Source: Desulfobulbus propionicus
GTDB lineage: Bacteria; Desulfobacterota; Desulfobulbia; Desulfobulbales; Desulfobulbaceae
Assembly (NCBI GenBank): GCA_002748735.1
Contig: PDTC01000022.1
Coordinates: 30,476-94,475 of the forward strand
Direction of reading: 5' to 3'
DNA: 64,000 nt
Each line of letters begins with the position of its first letter. Position 1 is the stretch's first letter. The translations under genes and the position numbers were made by a program. Below, piece by piece: positions 54,602-63,759 of this stretch. The notes under the pieces are model-generated. The model saw nothing but the letters and a program-made list of their open reading frames with translations, ran no database searches and was not told the DNA's origin.

Positions 54602-55850
54602 ATGATCACCTCTACAAGCAATCGCCAGCTCACCCTGGACGGCTTTCATCTCCCATTTGGCGGCAAGCTGGATCCCGAGAACAGATGGGTGAAGTTGAGT
54701 GAAGTTATCCCCTGGGATGACTTTGCCCGGATCTATCTTGTCGTTGGGGCCATGCTGATCAAGCACAAGCTGAACCTCAGTGATGAGGAGACAGTTCAGC
54801 AGATACAGGAGAATCCATACCTCCAGTTCTTTGTTGGTCGCTCTTCTTTTACTGGCGAACAACCCTTTGCTCCGAGTCTCTTTGTCGAGATCCGCAAACG
54901 AATGGGTGTTGATCTGTTCAGGGATTTTGTAAATGTACTTCTTGCCCAGCTTGGCAAGCCCCCTGTTACCCCAGAGAAGGATCATTTTGGCAGGATCCTG
55001 ATGGAGGCGACAATCTGCGAGCAGAGGATTCGTTATCCAACCGATCTGTCTCTCTTGAACCAGGCGCGAGAGATCTCCGAAAAGCTGATAGATGGCCTGC
55101 ATCACCTCTTCTGTCAAGATCCGGCAAACAAGGGCACGCGGAAGCCACGTACCTATCGGCACCGAGCCCGTAAGGAGTATCTGAAACAGGCCAAGAACAA
55201 GAAGATGATAGCCTCAATTCGCCGCAGCGCCATTCGAGGCCAGCTGCAGTATCTGCGGCGCAACTTTTCTCATATTGAGAAGCTGCTTGATGCGGTGGGT
55301 TGTCCTCCCTTCCCATTGGAGTACAAGCTGCAGCGGCACTACTGGATCATCCAGTTGAAGGGATGTATCAGACCAAAGAGAGACACTGTGAGGATCGGAT
55401 TGTCTCTGTGTCTCAACCTCATGTTCGTCCAAGGCAGGAAGAGCACTGAATTTGGAGCAAAGAACAGGGTGAGTAGACTGCCGGCAGGTTCGCTTTTGTC
55501 GACAGGATTGGCTGGGATGCGTTTAATGAGAGTACGGATCTTACGAGCCAGGTGGAAGGGTACAGGAACCGCTTTGGCTGTCTGCCGAAGACTGTACTCG
55601 CAGACCAGCTTTATGGTACTCGTGACAACAGACACTTTCTGAAGGAGTTGGGCGTGCGCTTCGGTGGCAAGGCTCTGGAGCGTCCGCCAAAGGAGACAGA
55701 AGCAAATAAACAGAACTGAAACAACGCAAACAGCAGCGCAGAGAAGACAGTCGAAACAGAATCCCGATTGAAGGGAAGTTCGGACAAGATAAAAATGGCT
55801 ATCGGTTGAACGCTATCCGAGCCAGATTACAGAACACCTCAGAAGCATAG
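54602..55850 (+). pseudogene. Frameshifted IS5-type transposase
   Basis: The first 200 or so codons from ATG 54602 read well: TLDGFHLPFGGKLDPENRWV, LVVGAMLIKHKLNLSDEETV, QENPYLQFFVGRSSF (InsH/DUF772-type N-terminus). The remaining domain is recoverable only by switching frames: TKERHCEDRIVSVSQPHVRP near 55374, FVDRIGWDAFNESTDL near 55490, and ADQLYGTRDNRHFLKELGV near 55595. At least two frameshifts and an in-frame stop make it inactive. Assigned to the IS5-like family from these blocks; the exact group is uncertain. Confidence 0.75.
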
Positions 55851-56066
55851 AGCAACTGTATCTTTCTGGTAATGAATCTGATGGTTCTGTTGAAGATACG
55901 AGGGAAAACCCTGCCATTTTTTTGTGTTTTTACCTGCTGGCTGTCATGGATGAAAAAATTGAAGGATTTTGTTTATCAATTCTTTGTGTCAATTTGCTTG
56001 CCAGGAATATCTCTCAGAAGAGCATTATGATTTTCTGAGGAAACTCTAATTAACACCAGTCGAACC

Positions 56067-56330
56067 GTGCGTTCCCGTACTTCGGGAGAGTATAATATTC
56101 GTTTGTTCATGGATTCATTTTCTCAAGTTAAATGGTCTCTGACAAACCCGGGGGGATTCATTGCCTTACTATTACTGAAATACCTCCATCACCTTTCAAA
56201 ATTCGGATGGTCGATGTCAAACCTGGCGACCATGTTGTGCCTGAACCTCTTTACTTATAGGCTCCTGCTCGATTGGCTGCATGATCCCTTCGGCCATCCT
56301 CCAGATATCTGGATTTGGACAGCCAGCAAG
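56067..56330 (+). pseudogene. C-terminal remnant of another transposase
   Basis: The frame [20 protein letters not shown], then [22 protein letters not shown] with [11 protein letters not shown] resembles the end of IS4-like transposases (LNLFTYRDLW.WL.DPF..PP). Only the last 70 or so residues remain and the frame continues into unrelated sequence. Confidence 0.55.
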
Positions 56331-56443
56331 GGGGTAGCAAATGGAATAGGCAACCTGGTTTTGAAAATAGGGGATTTGCCATTACAACCCCCAGTAAAAT
56401 CAACAAACAAATTTCAACTCTGTCCTATTCGGGACAGCAGTAT

Positions 56444-57131
56444 ATGGTTCATCAAATTCATGAAACGGCCAATTGTTGACAGCGGGACAGTTCTTGGCGA
56501 AGGGACAAGAATTTGGCATCGGGTATATATTTGTGCCGGTGCTGTTGTTGGCAAGGGATGCTCACTGGGACAAAATGTTTTTGTTGGCAGCAAGGTGATT
56601 ATCGGCAACAATGTTAAAATCCAGAACAACGTATCTGTATCTGTCTATTTACTGTTCCGGCGTGCTGCGCACGCCGGAACCAATCATTCGAGCGCGCTTC
56701 CCGTCAGCCTCGGCAGACTTTGTCTGCCGGCCTGCCGCTAAGCTCGCTGTTGTCTTGGAAAATGATGTTTTTTTTTTGGCCCAAGCATGATTTTTACCAA
56801 TGTATATAATTCTCGCTCGACAATTTCCAGAAAAGATGAGTATAAGTCCGCTCATGTCTGTAACGGTTTAACATTTGGGGCAAACTGTACGATTGTATGT
56901 GGCATTACCGTTGGGGAAAGTACCTTCATTGGAGCTGGTTCCGTTGTCAATAAGGATGTAAAGCCATTCGTGCTTATGGTCGGCAATCCGGCAAGACAGA
57001 TAGGGTGGATGAGTGCCTATGGAGAACAATTGGATCTCCCTCTCGAAGGAAGTGGCGAGACTGTTTGCCCCCATACCGACACAAAATATAGACTGACTGA
57101 CGATTTCCTCTTTTTGCTAATTGAAGAATGA
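56444..57131 (+). pseudogene. Broken WbpD/WlbB-type N-acetyltransferase
   Basis: Left-handed beta-helix acetyltransferase of amino-sugar synthesis (UDP-GlcNAc(3NH2)A N-acetyltransferase type). From ATG 56444 the original protein would have read [19 protein letters not shown], but one extra A near 56470 breaks the frame. Next the hexapeptide core is intact ([40 protein letters not shown]). At about 56648 a ~100-base palindromic insert interrupts it. Then LENDVF resumes, a ten-T run shifts the frame again, and the end is intact ([39 protein letters not shown]). At least three lesions, so it is inactive. Confidence 0.8.
56648..56752. repeat. Palindromic insertion element in the acetyltransferase, second family, copy 2
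   Basis: About 105 bases. A perfect 12-base-arm palindrome GTTCCGGCGTGC-TGC-GCACGCCGGAAC (56654-56680) is followed by CGGCAGAC-TTT-GTCTGCCG (56711-56729) inside a larger imperfect stem (AGCGCGCTT/AAGCTCGCT). It looks like a small non-autonomous (REP/MITE-like) element. Boundaries are approximate. Confidence 0.65.
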
Positions 57132-57200
57132 CGACAGGATTCTTGCACTCTATTTTTTTCTCATTACGTATGTTTTTCATTTGTTTATGCATCATTTTTG

Positions 57201-58688
57201 ATGATACATTATTTGATAATATTTCTTGATAAATTTGTTTTGAATGTAAAATTACTAATAAATATTTTCGACTTTTTTTTTGTAGCATATGCAAGTTTTA
57301 CAATTTCAGGAATCATTAGTTATTTTATTGGATTCCACCTTATTCATATGCTCATTTTTAGTATCTGTATTTTTATTGCCAGTTTTTTTTATTTGGCCGC
57401 CTGTAGTGAAGAGAGTTTTATTCCAATCATAACAAAAAAAGAGTCCTTCTTTCTCTGTGGATTTATAATAGCTGCTATAATTATTACCCTCTGCTTAAAT
57501 AGGCCTGATGCTGATGATGAAGGCTATCTTGGCCTGGCGGTCTTGTTCCTGGATCATTTGTACATTCCTCTAGATGATATGCCAACAGGAATTAGCAAGG
57601 GCTACTCTCTTTCTTATTTTGAAGTTTTTTTGGCAACTGTGAGTCTCGTTACAGGCGCTCCTATTCTTGTCACCTATTACTTTCTTGTTCCATCTTGTCT
57701 TGCTGCATTTGCCGTCCTTGTCCACTGGAGGCTGCTCAGGCTTTTTGTCGGCAATCAATGGGTTGTTGGCATGGGTATCTTTTTGCTTGTAATGCTTGTG
57801 TGGGGGGATGTGCACCGAACCCATGCAAACTTTGGTTTGGCAAGGCTTTTTCAAGGTAAGGCTGCTTTTGTAACGATTGTTATACCGGCGATATTTTTTT
57901 ACTTCCTTGAATTTTACAGAACCGGAGCAAAAAGGTATGCAGTACTCTTATTCTTTACGCTGGCGACAGGGGTTGGATGTACGCCAACTGGTATTATTGT
58001 CGGCCCCATGCTTTTAGGATTGCTTATATTTGCAAATATTTCGTTGTCCCAAAAGGATATACGAAAAAACATGATGCTGGCATGGGGTTTTGTAATTCCT
58101 GTATTCTTAGCTTTTATCATGCATTTTTATTTTGGCTTTGACAGAAGAGCTGTACATACATCTCACGGCCTGCAGGCGCACACAACCAATATTGAAATGT
58201 TAAAATTTGTTCTTGGAGATGGTTTTCGGGGAATATTTGCTCTTTTATGTTTAATGCTTTGCCCTCTTTGTGTGACAGATCGAAATATTCAAAAACCTCT
58301 TAGAAATTTCGTGCTTCTTCTTATTATAATGCTTATTTTTCCCTATACTTCTGAATTTATAGGAAAAACGACATATGCGACAGCATCATGGCGCTGGCTT
58401 TGGATAATTCCTTTTCCTTTATTGATCGCTGTGGTTATGGCAAAGTGTTTTTATCTTAATTTTAAAATAAAACGGATGAAAATAGGTTTTATTATTTTTT
58501 CTATTTTAATAATTGCCTATATGAATAGTTCAAGGCGATTTGTATTTTCTAAAGAAAATCATGCAAGAATTGGCCTACCTGTTTTTAAGCTTCACGATTC
58601 TAAAAAAATAAAACTTCAATCATACAAAAGATATGGCTTTATACAAGACAACTACTTATATATAAACGGTACTGAAAAAAAGTTCTAG
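57201..58688 (+). CDS. Polytopic membrane protein of the glycan island
   Basis: 495 residues from ATG 57201, with about 11-12 hydrophobic helices. A conserved-looking acidic loop NRPDADDEGYLGL lies near residue 100 and GRTH/RTHANFGLARLFQGKAAF near 215, which resembles the large loops of GT-C-type or polymerase-like membrane enzymes. Such genes in O-antigen clusters are often polymerases or oligosaccharide-handling proteins. I cannot assign a family. Strongly AT-rich with A/T-ending codons; probably transferred. Confidence 0.7.
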   Translation: MIHYLIIFLDKFVLNVKLLINIFDFFFVAYASFTISGIISYFIGFHLIHMLIFSICIFIASFFYLAACSEESFIPIITKKESFFLCGFIIAAIIITLCLNRPDADDEGYLGLAVLFLDHLYIPLDDMPTGISKGYSLSYFEVFLATVSLVTGAPILVTYYFLVPSCLAAFAVLVHWRLLRLFVGNQWVVGMGIFLLVMLVWGDVHRTHANFGLARLFQGKAAFVTIVIPAIFFYFLEFYRTGAKRYAVLLFFTLATGVGCTPTGIIVGPMLLGLLIFANISLSQKDIRKNMMLAWGFVIPVFLAFIMHFYFGFDRRAVHTSHGLQAHTTNIEMLKFVLGDGFRGIFALLCLMLCPLCVTDRNIQKPLRNFVLLLIIMLIFPYTSEFIGKTTYATASWRWLWIIPFPLLIAVVMAKCFYLNFKIKRMKIGFIIFSILIIAYMNSSRRFVFSKENHARIGLPVFKLHDSKKIKLQSYKRYGFIQDNYLYINGTEKKF

Positions 58689-58789
58689 ACTACTTGAGCA
58701 GAATATGTACAGGTTCTAAAGTTAGAAAAATCTTTCTCTTTTTAAATAAAAAGTTATTTTTCATCAAAAGGATTTGATAGAAATCTGTA

Positions 58790-60025
58790 ATGGCAGATTC
58801 TCATAAAACTATCTGGTTTGTTAATTATTACGGATCCACCCCTGAAACAAGCATCGGGGGAAGGCACTATTATCTTGCAAGAGAGTTGGTTCGCCTGGGG
58901 TACAATGTGCATCTCATCGCTGCAAGCTACACACATTTATTGAGCAAACCACCAGTCGTTGTGACTCCAATCCAGATAGAAAAAGTAGAAGGTATTAACA
59001 TTACCTATGTAAAATTAAACAGATACAATAATGCTCACAGTAAAAAACGGATCGTCAACGAGTTTATGTTTAGCTGGAAGCTCACTCGATTGTTTAGACA
59101 ACTACCTGAGAAACCTGATGTAATTTTATGTTCATCTCCATCGTTGATCTCTTTTCTAGGTGTGGAGTATGTGGCAAGCAAGTTTGAGAATACTTCTCTA
59201 TGTTTTGAGGTTCGGGATATCTGGCCATTAACCTTGATAGAGCTTGGAGGTTACTCGCGCTATCACCCCTTTGTTCTCTTTTTACAATGGATTGAACGCC
59301 GTGCCTATAAAAAATCGGCTCAAGTTATTTCTAATCTTCCCTATGCCGCAAGACATATGGTGCGACATGGCCTTGATCCCAGAAAATTTACATGGATTCC
59401 GAACGGTTTTACCACAAAGATTGCTGGAACGAAAAAAGACCTGACAGATGAATTTTTAGAGAAGATCCCTCAAGCAAAAATGATCGTTGGATATACGGGA
59501 ACCCTTGGAAAAGCTAACGCGCTTGATGTGCTTTTGGATACAGCAGAGCTGCTCAAAACAAAGAAAGAGATCCAGTTTGTTATCGTGGGGTCAGGTAAAG
59601 AAGCAGAGTTTTTGGTAAATGAAATTAAGCTGAGAGAACTGGATAATGTCAAGTATATGGGGGCTGTACCTAAAAATCAAATCCCCTCTGTCCTTGATCT
59701 TTTCGATGTATGCTTTGCTGCGTTTCATAAAAATCGTTTGTACCAGTTTGGCACCTCCCTTAATAAGCTGCCGGAGTATTTTATAAGTGGTAAACCGATA
59801 GTTTACTCTGTTGATTCCCCCTATCAACCGGTAAAAGAAGCCTGTGCAGGGTTTACCTTGCCGGCAGAAGACTCTACCGGTATTGCAAATGCCATCATTC
59901 AGCTCTATGAAATGGGAAAAGATGCCAGAATAAAATTAGGTCAAAATGGATATGAATACGCCTTGAAAAACCACGATTATAAAATCCTTGCCAAAAGATT
60001 CATTAATATTTTTTTCAACAGGTGA
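58790..60025 (+). CDS. Glycosyltransferase family 4 (WbuB/PglA-like)
   Basis: 411 residues. N-terminal GT-B half: TIWFVNYYGSTPETSIGGRH, HYYLARELVRLGYNVHLIAA, LCFEVRDIWPLTLIELGG; C-terminal half: IVGYTGTLGKANALDVLLD, IQFVIVGSGKEAEFL, and the donor-site motif EYFISGKPIVYSV (E-x7-E-like region). Similar proteins add a second sugar such as FucNAc or GalNAc to an undecaprenyl-linked primer. Six bases before the pglC-like gene, so same operon. Confidence 0.88.
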   Translation: MADSHKTIWFVNYYGSTPETSIGGRHYYLARELVRLGYNVHLIAASYTHLLSKPPVVVTPIQIEKVEGINITYVKLNRYNNAHSKKRIVNEFMFSWKLTRLFRQLPEKPDVILCSSPSLISFLGVEYVASKFENTSLCFEVRDIWPLTLIELGGYSRYHPFVLFLQWIERRAYKKSAQVISNLPYAARHMVRHGLDPRKFTWIPNGFTTKIAGTKKDLTDEFLEKIPQAKMIVGYTGTLGKANALDVLLDTAELLKTKKEIQFVIVGSGKEAEFLVNEIKLRELDNVKYMGAVPKNQIPSVLDLFDVCFAAFHKNRLYQFGTSLNKLPEYFISGKPIVYSVDSPYQPVKEACAGFTLPAEDSTGIANAIIQLYEMGKDARIKLGQNGYEYALKNHDYKILAKRFINIFFNR

Positions 60026-60031
60026 ATGTAA

Positions 60032-60634
60032 GTGGGCGTTAAAAGGACCTTTGATCTTATGCTATCGATATTGCTTTTAGTGATTCTTCTTCCACTTATT
60101 TTACTTGTTGCTCTGGGGGTTCGACTACGAATGGGAGCGCCTGTATTGTATCGGCAAACCCGGCCAGGATATAAAGGGCATCCTTTTGTGCTTATAAAAT
60201 TCAGATCGATGGCTCATGCAACAGATGCAAATGGAGTCATTCTTAGTGATAGTGACCGGCTCAGCACCTTTGGCAAAATGTTACGGGCGAGCAGTCTTGA
60301 TGAGCTTCCTGAATTGTGGAATGTCGTAAAAGGAGAGATGAGTCTTGTTGGGCCCCGTCCTCTTTTGATGGAATATTTACCTCTCTATACCAAAGATCAA
60401 ATGAGAAGACATGACGTTCTGCCAGGGCTTACTGGTTGGGCTCAGGTGAATGGGAGAAACGCTTTAAGCTGGGAGGAACGATTTACGATGGATCTCTGGT
60501 ATGTCGACAACAGATCCTTTTTGCTCGATCTCAAAATCCTCGCTTTAACACTCAAAAAAGTGTTGATAAAAGACGGTATAAGCTCAGAAGGATCAGTAAC
60601 AATGGAAAAATTTAGGGGTACCGGTAGTGAGTAA
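60032..60634 (+). CDS. Phosphoglycosyl transferase, PglC-like initiating sugar transferase
   Basis: 200 residues from GTG 60032. A reentrant membrane helix at the N-terminus (FDLMLSILLLVILLPLILLV) precedes the catalytic domain: VLYRQTRPGYKGHPF, KFRSM, RASSLDELPELWNVVKGEMS (the Asp-Glu catalytic dyad of the class) and VGPRPLLMEY, GLTGWAQVNGRNALSW. It transfers phospho-sugar, probably phospho-diNAcBac, from UDP onto undecaprenyl phosphate. Overlaps pglD-like by eight bases. Confidence 0.92.
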   Translation: MGVKRTFDLMLSILLLVILLPLILLVALGVRLRMGAPVLYRQTRPGYKGHPFVLIKFRSMAHATDANGVILSDSDRLSTFGKMLRASSLDELPELWNVVKGEMSLVGPRPLLMEYLPLYTKDQMRRHDVLPGLTGWAQVNGRNALSWEERFTMDLWYVDNRSFLLDLKILALTLKKVLIKDGISSEGSVTMEKFRGTGSE

Positions 60635-61262
60635 TTTAGCAGTCCTTGGCGCTAGTGGACATGGAAAGGTTGCTGCGGAAATTGCAGAGTTGTTGGGTTG
60701 GGAAAAAATTATATTTTTTGACGATGCATGGCCGGCGAAAAAACGAAATGCAAAATGGTCAGTTGATGGTACCAGTGAGCATCTCTCTTCCAGAATACAT
60801 AAATTTTCAGGCGTTTTTGTTGCCATAGGTGATAATACTATTCGTCATAAAAAATTATTGGCGATCCGAAAACTTGGGGCGCCTATCGTATCTTTATTGC
60901 ATCCACAGGCTGTAATAAGTTCGTATGCAAAGATAGGGAAGGGAACGTTGGTCGTTGCTGGTGCGATTATTAGCCCGTTCGCTCAACTGGGTGAGGGGTG
61001 CATCGTAAATACCGGTGCTGGAGTTGATCATGATTGTCATCTTGGTGATGCTGTTCATATAAGTCCTGGAGCCCACTTAGCAGGGGGAGTTATGGTGGGT
61101 GACAGAACTTTAGTGGGAATGGGCGCTCAAGTCATCCAAGGGGTGACGGTTGGAGAAGATTCTATAATTGGTGCAGGTGCCGTTGTGATAAAAACGGTTG
61201 CCGATAATGCTGTTGTTGCCGGCGTACCTGCCTTGCCTCTTGTAACCAAGGGAGAAGGTTGA
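60627..61262 (+). CDS. PglD-like sugar N-acetyltransferase
   Basis: 211 residues from GTG 60627 inside the previous gene. N-terminal nucleotide-sugar Rossmann-like lobe (LAVLGASGHGKVAAEIAELL) and C-terminal left-handed beta-helix with hexapeptide repeats (IGKGTLVVAGAIISPFAQLG, GAGVDHDCHLGDAVHISPGA, VGDRTLVGMGAQVIQGVTVG). This is the layout of PglD, which acetylates the 4-amino group to make UDP-diNAcBac using acetyl-CoA; the catalytic His is in DHDCHLGD. Directly followed by pglE-like without a gap. Confidence 0.92.
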   Translation: MSNLAVLGASGHGKVAAEIAELLGWEKIIFFDDAWPAKKRNAKWSVDGTSEHLSSRIHKFSGVFVAIGDNTIRHKKLLAIRKLGAPIVSLLHPQAVISSYAKIGKGTLVVAGAIISPFAQLGEGCIVNTGAGVDHDCHLGDAVHISPGAHLAGGVMVGDRTLVGMGAQVIQGVTVGEDSIIGAGAVVIKTVADNAVVAGVPALPLVTKGEG

Positions 61263-62465
61263 ATGATCAATACAGAGTTCTCTCCCTGGCCTTCATTTTC
61301 CATGGAGGAGGTGGAAGCTGTCAAAGAAGTAATACTTTCTGGCAAAGTCAATAGCTGGACCGGTGAGCATTGTCATTTATTTGAAACTGAATTTGCGAAA
61401 TGGACGGGCAGCAACTATGCGGTGGCACTTGCCAATGGCAGCCTTGCACTTGAAGCCTCTTTAAGGGCGGTTGGGGTTGGAGTTGGAGACGAGGTTATCA
61501 CTACTCCACGGACATTTATTGCTACAGCCTCTTCTGTTGTGCTTGTGGGAGGAATTCCTGTATTTGCTGATGTTGATCGCAATAGTCAAAATATTACCGC
61601 AGAATCAATAGCAAGGGTTATTTCCTCGAAAACAAAAGCAATTATAGTGGTTCATCTTGCCGGAATGCCAGCGGATATGGATCCGATTATGGAGCTTGCC
61701 CAGCAGTATGATCTCAAGGTTATTGAGGATTGTGCTCAAGCCCATGGCGCTCAATATAAGGGACGCTCTGTTGGAACTATTGGTGATGTTGGTGCATGGT
61801 CGTTTTGTCAAGATAAAATTATGACCACGGGTGGAGAGGGAGGCATGGTCACCACCAATGACGAACAGTTATGGTCATCTGTATGGAGTTATAAAGACCA
61901 CGGCAAAAACCATGATACCGTCTATAAACGAATTCACCCTCAAGGTTTCAGATGGTTGCATGAAAGCTTTGGCTCGAATTGGCGTATGACAGAGATGCAA
62001 GCGGTCATTGGGCGAATCCAGCTTAAAAAAGTGGATCAGTGGAGGGAGCAAAGACACAAGAACTGCCTGGCTATAGATAGCTCTGTCTCTCAAAATGGTC
62101 TTGTTCGTTGTGTGCAAGTTCCAGAGGATATGGTTCACGGCCATTATAAACACTATCTGTTTGTCAGACCAGAAAAGCTCTCCCGCAACTGGTCAAGAGA
62201 TAGAATAATCAGTGAGCTGCGGTTACAAGGTGTGCTCTGCCATCAGGGGAGTTGCCCTGAAGTCTATATGGAAAAGGCTTTTGCTGGCCGTTTTCGCCCT
62301 GCGAACAGACTTCCCATAGCGCAGGAACTTGGAGAAACAGGACTCATGTTTCTCGTACACCCTACATTAAAAAGTGGTGAGATAGACAAGATGTGTCATG
62401 CTCTATCTGAGGTTATGTCTTGTGCTTTGCAGAACTACGTTCAACCTCGAAAACGTGAAGCGTAG
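61263..62465 (+). CDS. PglE-like DegT/DnrJ/EryC1 aminotransferase
   Basis: 400 residues, PLP enzyme that aminates the 4-keto sugar from the membrane dehydratase using glutamate. NYAVALANGSLALEASLRAV, EVITTPRTFIATASSV, VIEDCAQAHGAQYKGRSVG, PLP lysine in SFCQDKIMTTGGEGGMV, and FGSNWRMTEMQAVIG are the DegT signatures. It completes the F-E-D-C set with the neighbours. The start follows the pglD-like stop directly. Last gene of the operon; the following 430 bases lack genes. Confidence 0.92.
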   Translation: MINTEFSPWPSFSMEEVEAVKEVILSGKVNSWTGEHCHLFETEFAKWTGSNYAVALANGSLALEASLRAVGVGVGDEVITTPRTFIATASSVVLVGGIPVFADVDRNSQNITAESIARVISSKTKAIIVVHLAGMPADMDPIMELAQQYDLKVIEDCAQAHGAQYKGRSVGTIGDVGAWSFCQDKIMTTGGEGGMVTTNDEQLWSSVWSYKDHGKNHDTVYKRIHPQGFRWLHESFGSNWRMTEMQAVIGRIQLKKVDQWREQRHKNCLAIDSSVSQNGLVRCVQVPEDMVHGHYKHYLFVRPEKLSRNWSRDRIISELRLQGVLCHQGSCPEVYMEKAFAGRFRPANRLPIAQELGETGLMFLVHPTLKSGEIDKMCHALSEVMSCALQNYVQPRKREA

Positions 62466-62897
62466 GATGCATTACTGAATTTGTAAACTGTTAAAAGAGA
62501 CGAAAACAAAAAATATTTATGAAAAAATCTCAAAAATAAAGATAGGTTACTTCAATTAGTCTTTTGTATGAATTAATCGCAGCTTACCGTGATTGCAAAA
62601 TAACTCGTAACATTCAGGCTTATGCAGTAGGTAACTTGAAATAATTTTGGGGATAAGGAGGCAAAAAACACAAAATATGTATTATCCTCCTGAAATTCCA
62701 TTAAAAAATAGTTTTATAAAGTGAAGTAAAATATCAAAGCGAAAATTTTCTGAAATTCTTAAGTGTTTTACTCAGGATCTTGCTGCTTCTAATACTGCAT
62801 TTTTAATAAACAAATATCACTAGTGCCATGTAACATATAATATTTTGTGTAGGTTGCAAATGGTGTATAATTAGCCAGCTACAACAGGGAGGCTATT
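62466..62897. other. AT-rich gene-free region before the IS630 element
   Basis: 432 bases, very AT-rich, no open frame of note. TATAAT at 62866 lies just before the IS630 gene without a good -35. The IS630 end probably lies in the last 50 bases. Confidence 0.4.
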
Positions 62898-63729
62898 ATG
62901 ACACCACGATACAGGGTTACATTAACCTCTGAGGAACGCGACGAATTAAAAGCACTCACACGAAACGGGAAAACCCCTGCCAAGAAATTTATTCATGCCA
63001 GAGCCCTGTTGCTTTGCGATGCATCGGAAGATGGCCCGGCATGGAAAGTTGCGGATGTAGCAGAAGCTCTTGGCATGACAAGCAGGACTATCGAACAGTT
63101 AAAGAAGAGGTTCGTTGAACAAGGTCTTGAAGAAGCACTCGTTCGAAAACCAAGAACAAGGCCACCACGAGAAATTATTTTTGATGAAGCGTTTGAAGCA
63201 CAATTAATCGCTTTGGCCTGCTCAGAGGCGCCGAAAGGTTACCGGCGGTGGACAGTCAGGTTACTAGCTGAAAAAGCTGTTGATCTTGAATATGCAAAGT
63301 CTGTTTCTCATATGACTGTCCAGCGAATATTAAAAAAAATGAATGTAAACCTCACCTCAAAAAGTACTGGAAAATACCGCCAAAACAAAATGCAGCATTC
63401 GTAGCTGCAATGGAAGATCTGCTGGAGATTTATCATCTGCCATATGATCCAGATTACCCAGTTGTATGCATGGATGAATCCTGTAAACAATTGGTTGGTG
63501 AAATGCGTACACCTCTACCGTGTGAACCTGGCAAGCCTGCTCGACTTGACGATGCATATATTCATAATGGTGTTGCCCAGATTTTTATGGAAGTTGAGCC
63601 ATTGGCAGGGAAGAGGCACGTGGCGGTAACTGGGCGTCGAACCAAAAAGGATTGGGCAATACAAATGAAGAAAATGCTTGATGTCCGCTACCCTCTCGCT
63701 AAAAAGGTTCGACTTGTTATGGACAACTT
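62898..63729 (+). mobile_element. IS630-family transposase, two frames, interrupted by an IS3-family element
   Basis: First frame (62898-63404): helix-turn-helix part KVADVAEALGMTSRTIEQLKK, RRWTVRLLAEKAVDL. Second frame (to 63745): PVVCMDESCKQLVGE (first catalytic Asp), EPLAGKRHVAVTGRRTKKDW, LVMDNF (second Asp). The frames are offset by -1 at an A8 run near 63332, a possible programmed frameshift as in other IS families. The second frame ends where an IS3-like terminus begins (about 63730), so the third catalytic residue and the right end are cut off: an interrupted element. Confidence 0.8.
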
Positions 63730-63759
63730 TGTAATGGTCAAGTAAAAACGGACACTGGA

